Of a stretch of DNA of 32,236 bases, positions 12,372 through 19,504 are shown piece after piece. The translations under genes were made by a program, and so were the position numbers. The notes under the pieces were generated by a model that worked only from the letters and a program-made list of their open reading frames with translations, searched no databases and was not told the DNA's origin. Every line of letters begins with the position of its first letter. Position 1 is the first letter of the stretch. Source of the DNA: a virus; IMG/VR virus record IMGVR_UViG_3300027749_000335, positions 1-32,236 of that record. One strand, written 5' to 3'.

Positions 12372-13433
12372 TCACCAGCCTTCCTTCTTGCGATCCATAC
12401 AGAACACTGGTGCTTGAATCGTGAGGTTGCGTTCAGGGGTAACAATTCCTAACGCCTGTTGTGGTGGCTCATGCCCGAAACCCATCAACATTGCATACTC
12501 GTCATATCCTTTCAGCGATCCGTTCACAACCATTGATGGCGTACTGATGTACTGATGCCAGTGTCCAAGCCACAATGTTTGAAATGATTTACCTGTCACC
12601 ATGTACCGTGCATGTTTCCTCGCACGCATTCGCATAATCGGCGGGTAGATGCCACCGATACCGCCACCGCCAGACACCTGATCACCGTGCGTTATCAAAT
12701 GCCCGTAATCATAAATCTGAACAAGCGCATCAGCTGACTCTGGGATCGTGAATGTGACCCGTTTATCTTTCGTGAAACTGCGTTCAACCATTTTCGCAAG
12801 CAGCCAATCAAAGTTTGTTTTCACACGCTGCTTCATGCGTGGCTTGCGTGTCGTGCGCCCATGATTGCCAACAACAGAAACAACATGGCATTTCTTGAAC
12901 TCTGTTGCCAGTAGCTCAACTGCAGCCGATACTTGTTCAGCCCAAAACAGCAACGATCCAATCATGGTGTCCTCGTTGGTCAGAGCTAGTTCCTCGTGGA
13001 TATCGCCAGAGAAAATGTCACCGCCCAAGATCAAAACAACACCGTCATAGTTCACACCTGACAGATAGTGGCGTGCCATCTTGATTACATTCTGTGTCCA
13101 CTTCTCTAACCGCATTATTGCTATTTCACGGTTGTAGGCGTTCAGCCCCTCCATTTCATCTGGGTTCACTACCTCGTCAAAGTGTGTGTCCGACAGCATG
13201 ACAACGAGCGTTGCTGCATGGGTTTTCGGTTTCGCTGGTGCAAGCCACACTGGAGGCTGAACAGTCAAACCATCTACCTGATCAACGACAGACAGCGCAC
13301 GCTCTAGCTCATCCAGTTTCGTTTGCAGGCGCACATTCTGGTTTGCATAGCTGTCACGCTGTTTGCGCAACCTCAGCAGCTCTCCGTTGTTCTCAGCCTC
13401 TAACGCCTCATTGATTTGATCGCCCAAACTCAT
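12372..13433 (-). CDS. Calcineurin-like metallophosphoesterase
   Basis: The 353-residue protein has an N-terminal coiled coil (about 5-52) followed by a metallophosphoesterase domain with all the expected metal motifs: D82-T-H84, GGD (D139), GNH (N190, H191), THGD (H249) and GHWH (H291, H293). This layout resembles phage proteins annotated as DNA-repair exonucleases of the SbcD/Mre11 class, but no Rad50-like partner is seen. The substrate is thus open: DNA ends or a nucleotide. The start at 13433 follows GAGAGGG and overlaps the stop of the small HTH-like gene (TGATG). Confidence 0.85.
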   Translation of the reverse strand: MSLGDQINEALEAENNGELLRLRKQRDSYANQNVRLQTKLDELERALSVVDQVDGLTVQPPVWLAPAKPKTHAATLVVMLSDTHFDEVVNPDEMEGLNAYNREIAIMRLEKWTQNVIKMARHYLSGVNYDGVVLILGGDIFSGDIHEELALTNEDTMIGSLLFWAEQVSAAVELLATEFKKCHVVSVVGNHGRTTRKPRMKQRVKTNFDWLLAKMVERSFTKDKRVTFTIPESADALVQIYDYGHLITHGDQVSGGGGIGGIYPPIMRMRARKHARYMVTGKSFQTLWLGHWHQYISTPSMVVNGSLKGYDEYAMLMGFGHEPPQQALGIVTPERNLTIQAPVFCMDRKKEGW

Positions 13434-13663
13434 CAGATACCCTCTCTGTTTCGCCAACGCTGGATTGCGTGCCGTGTGACTTCGTGACCGTTAATCTGCA
13501 GCACTTCTGAGATAACAGTAGGGGAGATCGTGATGTTGCGCAAAGCGCACACCAAGTCCTCTCTGTCCTCCCCCTGCATTGATTGAATCGCCAAATCAAC
13601 GGATGATTGTTTCCCACCAGCATTAACTGGCGTTGCCTCTATCTGCTGTAACAGTTTTCCCAT
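13433..13663 (-). CDS. Small HTH-like protein
   Basis: The 76-residue product has a C-terminal segment (SPTVISEVLQINGHEVTRHAIQRWRNREG) that reads as a helix-turn-helix with a basic recognition helix (RHAIQRWRNR). A GGGAAG site precedes the ATG at 13663; a TTG two codons upstream is possible. It overlaps the membrane/coiled-coil gene by 41 bases and the phosphoesterase by one. It sits between the lysis and DNA-metabolism blocks and may regulate one of them, though the size would also suit a small terminase-like or recombination accessory protein. Confidence 0.6.
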   Translation of the reverse strand: MGKLLQQIEATPVNAGGKQSSVDLAIQSMQGEDREDLVCALRNITISPTVISEVLQINGHEVTRHAIQRWRNREGI

Positions 13664-13886
13664 TCCCAACTTCCCTATGATCTTTGATGTGTTGTTCTAA
13701 CTTGTTATCAACCTTGTTCAAACCCTTATAAATCATTTTCAGTTGCATCTGCACAACAGCATGATCCTCACGGTTCTCTTTTCGGGTTTCCTTGCTCTCC
13801 TTCTTAAATGATTGCATGAAACCGACAACAATGCCACCAACCGTTGTGATACAAGCAACGATTATGGAAGCAGCACCCAAATCCAT
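13623..13886 (-). CDS. One-TM coiled-coil membrane protein (holin/spanin-like)
   Basis: The 87-residue product has one N-terminal membrane helix (about 5-24, AASIIVACITTVGGIVVGFM) followed by a charged coiled coil (KKESKETRKENREDHAVV... and VDNKLEQHIKDH). One-TM coiled-coil proteins of this type are common in actinophage lysis cassettes as a second holin-like component. It lies immediately after the endolysin gene. The exact role (holin, antiholin or envelope linker) cannot be read from sequence. Confidence 0.6.
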   Translation of the reverse strand: MDLGAASIIVACITTVGGIVVGFMQSFKKESKETRKENREDHAVVQMQLKMIYKGLNKVDNKLEQHIKDHREVGNGKTVTADRGNAS

Positions 13887-14393
13887 TTATGCACCAATAG
13901 TCACTTTTGCTGGAGGATTCTGTGCAAAGACAGCCTTAATCTGCTCAGACGATTTCTTACCATCAACTTCCACATGAAACCAATCTCCATTAGGTGCGCC
14001 ATGCACCGTATCTTTGTCGTACTTCAACCACGCCATATCACGATCACACTTAGATGCACGCCCATATGGTGCAGGGAAATAATCAATAATCATTTCAATA
14101 CCCAAATCATCAGCGTGTTTAATCAGATACTCCATTGCCTCTGTCGCATACTTGCGCCCACCTTGTGCAATGCCTTGCTTGCCATTGCCCATGTTGCGCC
14201 ACGAAATATCTACGGCACGACCTGTTGCATGAACACTCAATGATTCTTTGCCTCGCATATTGCGAATACCCCAACTGCCGTTGTTCCAAAGTGCAGGGCT
14301 ATAAGCCTTCAAGATTTCTTTGATTAACGCTGTGAGTTGTGGATGTTCACCTGCTGATGCACCATCTTTGTTGCCTGTGTAAGCACGCTTCAT
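13887..14393 (-). CDS. M15-family peptidase endolysin
   Basis: The 168-residue protein has the zinc peptidase M15 signature: SVHATGRAVD (H55 and D62, the SxHxxGxAxD motif) and GDWFHVEV with H140 as the third zinc ligand. Such enzymes cleave peptide cross-links in peptidoglycan (L-Ala-D-Glu or D-Ala-D-Ala types). There is no signal peptide, so it needs a holin for export. Two small membrane proteins lie just upstream and one downstream, giving a compact lysis cassette. No separate wall-binding domain is seen. Confidence 0.9.
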   Translation of the reverse strand: MKRAYTGNKDGASAGEHPQLTALIKEILKAYSPALWNNGSWGIRNMRGKESLSVHATGRAVDISWRNMGNGKQGIAQGGRKYATEAMEYLIKHADDLGIEMIIDYFPAPYGRASKCDRDMAWLKYDKDTVHGAPNGDWFHVEVDGKKSSEQIKAVFAQNPPAKVTIGA

Positions 14394-14650
14394 TTAGCAG
14401 CCTTTTTCGCTGCAATCTTTTTTGGTGTCGCACCAAACGCTGCATCAATCTCATCCATAGTTAGTTCACCATCAATAGATGCTTTTGCTAATGATTCAGC
14501 AACTTTGAATACGGACACTGCACCAGCAATGCAAGCCGATTTCCACACTTGCAAATCTGGCGCAATGATTGCTGCACCAGTTACAACACCCAACGCATTT
14601 GTGAGAAACAACGCAATAATTCTGCCTGCGACATCTTGAACCTTTTTCAT
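14390..14650 (-). CDS. Putative holin
   Basis: The 86-residue product has a short basic N-terminus, a hydrophobic helix (about 10-30, RIIALFLTNALGVVTGAAII) and a second weaker one (about 36-52, KSACIAGAVSVFKVAE), ending in a lysine/alanine-rich tail (PKKIAAKKAAK). Two spans with a basic tail suit class II holins. The stop overlaps the endolysin ATG (ATGA), supporting a joint lysis role. Assignment rests on context and topology. Confidence 0.7.
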   Translation of the reverse strand: MKKVQDVAGRIIALFLTNALGVVTGAAIIAPDLQVWKSACIAGAVSVFKVAESLAKASIDGELTMDEIDAAFGATPKKIAAKKAAK

Positions 14651-14817
14651 TCTGAATCACCTTTCCTAAGAACCGTTGCAATGAAATGTACCAGCACCGT
14701 AAAACAGGTGATCCATAACGCCTGCTTCAAAGTTGTTCCAGACAAAGTTAGTAACACTAAACCAGTACCAGCCCAAACCCATGCGTTCTCAATTAAATAG
14801 TCATGCAGTTTTTTCAT
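14647..14817 (-). CDS. Small two-TM membrane protein, second holin candidate
   Basis: The 56-residue product has two hydrophobic helices (AWVWAGTGLVLLTLSG and ALWITCFTVLVHFIATVL) with short charged ends. The ATG at 14817 follows GAGGCGTA and lies inside the end of the PA14 protein gene. Its stop overlaps the start of the holin candidate. It is likely a holin, antiholin or accessory membrane protein of the lysis cassette. Confidence 0.65.
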   Translation of the reverse strand: MKKLHDYLIENAWVWAGTGLVLLTLSGTTLKQALWITCFTVLVHFIATVLRKGDSE

Positions 14818-16165
14818 TACGCCTCGCAGGTGCAGGTGACGGTAGAGCCACAAGGATTGTAGTACCTGCGATAATTGTGCGCCTCACAGCAACATTGACA
14901 ACAGAACCCAATGGGATGTAGTTACTGAAACCGTTGTTGCCAAAGATGTTTAATGTTTCCTCAAACGCTGTTTTCACTTCATCAGGCACATCGGGATTGT
15001 TCAAAGTGTCTGCGATCACTGCAGCCATGTCCTCAGAAAGTTGTGCTGGTTCAATTTGTTGAAATAGTTGTTGTGCCTGTTCGCCCGTGATCGCTGTAAG
15101 CACTTCAGGTGAAGCAACCAGTTGCTCTGCCTGTGTGCTGCTCAGATCGGCTTTTAACATCTCTGTGACCACCGCTTGAACCTGATCTGAGGATGTTGCA
15201 TCAGACAAAACCGACAAGGCTGCCACAAAATCTGCTTGGCTTAAAGGCTGATCTGGGGCTTGTTCTGGCAACACAAAAGTTGAGGGGGGTACATCTACGG
15301 TGTCTGGAGGTTCTGACGCAACAGGAAGGCTCACAGGGGGCTCTGGTGCTGTTTCTGGAGGAAAGTACACGGTGACGATTGGGGCAATGATTTCTGGTGG
15401 TGCTGGCTCTGTGATTGGTGGCAGAGCAACCGTGTCAGGTGGAAGTGCAACAGTAACCTGAACTGATGAAATTGTTTCTTGCACTGTTGTTGTTATTTGT
15501 GGTAATCCCGTTGTGGTTACTCCAGCGATTGATGAAAGATTAGATGAAAGCATTTCTGTGGTGCTTGTTGGCATCCCCGTTGTCGTGGTATCTGGTTCTG
15601 TGGTGGTTGTGGACTGGATTGGTAAAGCGTCAGAAGTAAATGCCTCTGGTGGCACTATCTCCCATCCCGTGTTGTCAATATTCCAAGCCATAAGAAAACA
15701 GGTCGCACCGCCATTCTCGTACATCCACGCATCAACAGGCTGTGTACCAGCAGCAATGTTTAACTCACCAGACATAGTTGCCGAACAACCCTGATCCTGC
15801 CACACACCAAACTCATCTAAACCAATCTTGACAGTTCCACCATCATCTGAAGCAACAAAGAACTCAATAGTCTGATGCTCAGGAATCTGCAGATAACCCG
15901 TGTAATGAAGCATGAACAAATCCCAATCACACTGCTCATACGGCTGATAATCCCAAGTTGCATTAATAAACGGCTCTGTTGAAGTACCGCACATTGGGTA
16001 AGCAATATCAGACTTAGTTGGTGGTATCTCGCTGATTGAATATCCACGAACCAGCAAACCAACCTGTGTTGCGTGTGCGGGTTGCGGTGCAAACAATGCG
16101 AACAAGGCAACAGGAAGAAAAATCAGCCAGCGACTACTTCCCATTTTTGTTTTGTTTCGTTCCAT
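14801..16165 (-). CDS. Secreted PA14-domain protein with Thr/Pro stalk and C-terminal TM
   Basis: The 454-residue protein begins with a signal peptide (RWLIFLPVALFALFAPQPAHA, cleavage near 32). Residues about 35-175 resemble a PA14/GLEYA sugar-binding domain (FFVASDDGGTVKIG, with paired cysteines). Then comes a long Thr-, Ser- and Pro-rich stalk (about 183-305), a helical region with Asp-Val-Ala-Leu repeats (about 308-400), and a C-terminal hydrophobic stretch ending in RRNEK. The plan is that of a surface-displayed adhesin held in the membrane of the infected cell, odd for a phage gene between tail and lysis genes. An ATG at 16144 is an alternative start. It may bind envelope or neighbouring-cell sugars, or be a virion receptor-binding protein; inference. 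Confidence 0.7.
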   Translation of the reverse strand: MERNKTKMGSSRWLIFLPVALFALFAPQPAHATQVGLLVRGYSISEIPPTKSDIAYPMCGTSTEPFINATWDYQPYEQCDWDLFMLHYTGYLQIPEHQTIEFFVASDDGGTVKIGLDEFGVWQDQGCSATMSGELNIAAGTQPVDAWMYENGGATCFLMAWNIDNTGWEIVPPEAFTSDALPIQSTTTTEPDTTTTGMPTSTTEMLSSNLSSIAGVTTTGLPQITTTVQETISSVQVTVALPPDTVALPPITEPAPPEIIAPIVTVYFPPETAPEPPVSLPVASEPPDTVDVPPSTFVLPEQAPDQPLSQADFVAALSVLSDATSSDQVQAVVTEMLKADLSSTQAEQLVASPEVLTAITGEQAQQLFQQIEPAQLSEDMAAVIADTLNNPDVPDEVKTAFEETLNIFGNNGFSNYIPLGSVVNVAVRRTIIAGTTILVALPSPAPARRNEKTA

Positions 16166-16470
16166 TTATACATCTTGCCATCATTTGGCATTGGTGTTGG
16201 TGCTTGCCAATCATGGTTGTTGTCTAATGTCCAAGATGGAAATGGTTTCGGCGTAATAAATACATCAGCAGTTGCATCATAGGAATAACCAATACCCGCA
16301 TACTGTTTGCGGATTTTTCCGTGATATGAAGTCCGTTTGCAAACTTGTCCACGAATGTTTGCATAGTGTGTTTCCCAATCTGAAACACCATCAACAACTT
16401 CTGTTTCATTACGCCCAACAATCACTTCCGTGACAATGTTGTTCTCATCTAAAAATGCGTAGTGTGCCAT
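16123..16470 (-). CDS. Conserved tail-associated protein (fibre accessory type)
   Basis: The 115-residue protein shows a pattern widespread in marine and freshwater phages: MAHYAFLDENNIVTEVIVG at the start, TSYHGKIRKQYAGIGYSYD in the centre, and PFPSWTLDNNHDWQAPTPMP near the end, closing with YKWNETKQKWE. It is usually found next to tail-fibre genes and may be a fibre accessory or assembly factor; the function is not established. Its gene lies between the glycine-rich adhesin and the PA14 protein, which fits that association. Confidence 0.7.
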   Translation of the reverse strand: MAHYAFLDENNIVTEVIVGRNETEVVDGVSDWETHYANIRGQVCKRTSYHGKIRKQYAGIGYSYDATADVFITPKPFPSWTLDNNHDWQAPTPMPNDGKMYKWNETKQKWEVVAG

Positions 16471-16471
16471 G

Positions 16472-17452
16472 TCAAACCTTGATCGTGTCGCTTCCAGATG
16501 TGAATTGGTAAAGGTGATAGACGCCAGTGTTTGAGTATGTGTATGTCAAGCCTGCACCTATTGAAGTTAATTGGTCGTACATGTTTGAGTATCGCAACAC
16601 CACAAATCCTGCGCCACCGTTTCCGCCCGTGCCGAAAGCACTTGTATATCCTGCTGCGCCGCCACCCGATCCCGTGTTGACTGTGCCGTTTCCAGCGGTT
16701 GCCCCAATTCCGCCTGCGCCGCCTCCGCCCGTTCCACCTGCGCCTGCGGAAGCGTTTGGGGATGAACGACCATCGGCTGCACCGCCTCCTCCGCCTGCTC
16801 GAACAACTGCGCTACCCGTGATGCTGGATGATGTTCCAGCCCCACCAGATCCAGCAACAGTTAAAGCAGGGAAACCAACCGAGACAGCGCCGTTAGTGCC
16901 TTGTGCGCTACTTCCACCGCCACCACCACCATTGCGATAGTTCAAGTCGGTGCTACCAACACCGTTTCCGCCGTAGAAACCTTGAGCAGGTGTTGTTGCG
17001 GGGCTAGACGATCCACCTGTTGGTGTTCCAGCCGTGGTCTTAATTCCTGCACCGCCGCCCGATCCGCCGTTTGTCCCGTTGAGATCCGCTCCTCCGCCTT
17101 TCCCGCCACCCGTGGAAGTAAGCGTCGAAAATATAGAGTCGGCACCGTTTGTTCCAGCATTTCCGCCCGTGCCACCCGAGCCACCTGCGCCAATCGTGAC
17201 CGTGTACAAGGTTCCACCTGCAACAGTAATTGTCTGTGTGCGATATCCGCCTGCGCCACCGCCGCCACCATACGATCCACCTGCGCCTCCGCCTGCAATG
17301 ACTAACGATTCAATGGATGTTGTCGGGTTTGAGGCGCCACCACCAATCCAAAAATCATTTGCCTGATTGGTGTTTCCACGCCGTTTGCGTGGCGCTAACG
17401 AACCACTAGCAATAGACATTCCACCCGATAATGCACGATCAAATCTTGACAT
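16472..17452 (-). CDS. Glycine-rich tail adhesin
   Basis: The 326-residue product is dominated by glycine (runs such as GGGAGGSYGGGGGAGGYR) between residues about 48 and 285, with a beta-rich C-terminus (YTYSNTGVYHLYQFTSGSD). Phage receptor-binding adhesins with polyglycine II sandwich domains, such as gp38 of T4-like phages, are built this way. It is followed by tail-associated genes and likely decides host receptor choice. The C-rich plus strand of this segment gives long false open frames, which were discarded. Confidence 0.7.
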   Translation of the reverse strand: MSRFDRALSGGMSIASGSLAPRKRRGNTNQANDFWIGGGASNPTTSIESLVIAGGGAGGSYGGGGGAGGYRTQTITVAGGTLYTVTIGAGGSGGTGGNAGTNGADSIFSTLTSTGGGKGGGADLNGTNGGSGGGAGIKTTAGTPTGGSSSPATTPAQGFYGGNGVGSTDLNYRNGGGGGGSSAQGTNGAVSVGFPALTVAGSGGAGTSSSITGSAVVRAGGGGGAADGRSSPNASAGAGGTGGGGAGGIGATAGNGTVNTGSGGGAAGYTSAFGTGGNGGAGFVVLRYSNMYDQLTSIGAGLTYTYSNTGVYHLYQFTSGSDTIKV

Positions 17453-17455
17453 GAT

Positions 17456-17815
17456 TTATGCGGAGATGCGGTTCACAAATCCAGTGATTGATATAACCGC
17501 AGTAGTTGCAGCAAACGCACGAATTGTGTACGGACTTGCGTTTCCTTTTAATACCAAACCAGAAGCAATCAGGTATAAACCGTTTGCAGCCTTTACCGTG
17601 TATTTGATGTTGTTGCTTGTTGTGGCGTTCCCCCATTCAACAGTAAGCACAACATCTGATGCAGAAGTGTTTGTTGCATACAACCAAACTTCATCAATTG
17701 TTGTTGTAGTACTTGAACAAGTGTGAATCAATGTTCCAGCAGTTGCAGTTTGTGTTACCGAAATTGGCAATCCGTCTGTGCTACCTGAAAATATTTGTTT
17801 TGTAAATGTTGCCAT
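17456..17815 (-). CDS. Small beta-rich virion protein, likely tail-tip/fibre
   Basis: The 119-residue product is Thr/Ser/Ala-rich with alternating hydrophobic residues (IDEVWLYATNTSASDVVLTVEWGN). This beta-sandwich pattern is common in small tail or decoration proteins. It lies between two fibre-like genes. No specific family is assigned. Confidence 0.6.
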   Translation of the reverse strand: MATFTKQIFSGSTDGLPISVTQTATAGTLIHTCSSTTTTIDEVWLYATNTSASDVVLTVEWGNATTSNNIKYTVKAANGLYLIASGLVLKGNASPYTIRAFAATTAVISITGFVNRISA

Positions 17816-17826
17816 GTGTTATTCCT

Positions 17827-18246
17827 TTATCCGAAAATCTGACTTGAAAGAATTGCTTGATCATCCTCAACATCCATACCCCTGAACAGAACCCAAGTGT
17901 CAGTGGCAGTTTTGTAAAGAGTAGCAACAGCATACTGATTCAACGACAAGTCAAGCGTTGAGTTCCAAATTGTTGCAGCACCAGTACCAGCGACAGTGAC
18001 CACGCCAGCACCCAAGTTGATCAACTGGATTTTTGCGCCAATCGCATAGTTCACGGTTGCGCTTGCAGGCACGGTGATTGTGGTTGCGCTTGCGTTGGTC
18101 ATTGTGACCTGTTTTCCAGCGTCAGTAAGTACCAGCGTGTATGAGGTTGTTTGTGCGTTCACATCATCAGACCACACAGAAGCCTGAAGGGTGTTCATTT
18201 GTGATGCTGTCAGGACTGCGCCTGCGGTGAAGGTTTGCCGTGCCAT
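17827..18246 (-). CDS. Tail fibre-like protein
   Basis: The 139-residue protein starts MARQTFTAGAVLTASQMNTL, close to the TFTAGEVLTAxxMN motif at the start of many actinophage and other tail-fibre proteins. The rest is a beta-rich sequence (TTITVPASATVNYAIGAKIQL). It probably forms part of a tail tip or fibre base. It follows the hub-like protein at 18270-19502. Confidence 0.7.
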   Translation of the reverse strand: MARQTFTAGAVLTASQMNTLQASVWSDDVNAQTTSYTLVLTDAGKQVTMTNASATTITVPASATVNYAIGAKIQLINLGAGVVTVAGTGAATIWNSTLDLSLNQYAVATLYKTATDTWVLFRGMDVEDDQAILSSQIFG

Positions 18247-18269
18247 AGTGTCTCCGATTGTAACAGTTG

Positions 18270-19502
18270 TTAGATTGCGCCCGAATCAAGCAATCCGAAT
18301 ATACCTGAATCCAAAATGAAACCAACTTGAGACAATGAACCGAAACGGTATTGGACAATGTGATTGGCAGGGGTAATCGTGTGTGTGATGCCTTCCACGA
18401 TCACATATTTCGTTATTGATGCAGGGCTGCCAGCAGTGTAGGTGCGTGTCACTGTAGCCAAATCGGTGAGATCAAGCCCAAGTAATTTGTTTTGATTAGT
18501 TGCCGACAATCCAGCAAGTTGTTGTGTCAGTCCTGTGTAGCGAACTTCTGGTGTTTTGTAGGTTTGCAAAAGCAGGTTTGCGATAGAAAGAACTTCTGCC
18601 GTGTCTGAGTTCAAAAGATCAGTTGCTTCAAGCGTCACCGTGTCATAAGTTGCAATGCTTGTTGCATCAGTAACAATTTGTGCCACACCTGCAGGAGACT
18701 GAGCAACAATACGATTAAACAAAAGATCATCACCAGTTTCCACATCTAGCGTCATGTAACTAGAAGTACCTGATCCGTCATCCGCAAAAGCAACCCCACC
18801 TGTTTGCGCCAAAACTGTTGAACGACCCTTGAACTTCAATGTGTTGTCATTAGAACAAAATAGAAACCCTTGCTCACTTTTTTCTACCTGTCGCAAATAG
18901 CCAAGCACACCCTCATTATCTGCAACAGCAAAAGCACCCATTGTTGAAGTGCCATCATCAACACTCACAGATGTTCCAGTGAAACTAATTTCAGGGCGAT
19001 TCAATGCGGTGGTGATTCGTAAACCAGACAACTCAACATCAGGGATAAATGTGGAAAGGTTTTGATTTGCCAGCAAAGCGAAAGCATCAGAACAAGATGC
19101 TGTTACATAACTATCTTGAGGTTGCTCATAACTCAAAGACCAGTTGTTGATCAGACCAGCAAACACTGGAAGGCTGTTTGATTTGATATGCACATAACGG
19201 CGTGGAATCACATAAGGGTAGTAGGCACTAGCCGTGTTCAATGGATCATATTTGCGTGTCTTGTCGTAAAACTGTATAGAGGCTGTGCCTGCTTGGTATT
19301 CATCCAACTGGCGTGAACGCCCACGATTTACAGTCACCTGCTGCACATCAGCAGAAACATCAGTGAAGTTCAAATGCCCGTCAAGCAAATAATATGGGTT
19401 GTTCAATACGCCTTTAGTTGTGTCATCAAGCGTGAAACCAATCCCATCATAAACAGGTGTTTCATCAAAACAGATTTCAACCGTTGTCGTAGGTGCAGCC
19501 AT
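18270..19502 (-). CDS. Minor tail protein (tail hub/distal tail type)
   Basis: The 410-residue protein lies directly after the tape measure, where the distal tail or hub protein is encoded in siphoviruses. The N-terminal part has ADVQQVTVNRGRSRQLDEYQAG and FYDKTRKYDPLN, a pattern of actinophage minor tail proteins. The C-terminus is hydrophobic (FGSLSQVGFILDSGIFGLLDSG). It is expected to close the tail tube and anchor fibres. Assignment rests on position plus this sequence pattern. Confidence 0.75.
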   Translation of the reverse strand: MAAPTTTVEICFDETPVYDGIGFTLDDTTKGVLNNPYYLLDGHLNFTDVSADVQQVTVNRGRSRQLDEYQAGTASIQFYDKTRKYDPLNTASAYYPYVIPRRYVHIKSNSLPVFAGLINNWSLSYEQPQDSYVTASCSDAFALLANQNLSTFIPDVELSGLRITTALNRPEISFTGTSVSVDDGTSTMGAFAVADNEGVLGYLRQVEKSEQGFLFCSNDNTLKFKGRSTVLAQTGGVAFADDGSGTSSYMTLDVETGDDLLFNRIVAQSPAGVAQIVTDATSIATYDTVTLEATDLLNSDTAEVLSIANLLLQTYKTPEVRYTGLTQQLAGLSATNQNKLLGLDLTDLATVTRTYTAGSPASITKYVIVEGITHTITPANHIVQYRFGSLSQVGFILDSGIFGLLDSGAI

Positions 19503-19504
19503 AA

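Noticed and set aside
12209-12445. 78-codon minus-strand frame across the 12368 junction
   Set aside because: It overlaps two genes with better starts and family patterns and has no recognisable content.
16527-17366. Long proline-rich and cysteine-rich frames on the plus strand
   Set aside because: They are the complement of the glycine-rich adhesin gene; their Pro/Ala content is a mirror of GGN codons and no start signals are present.
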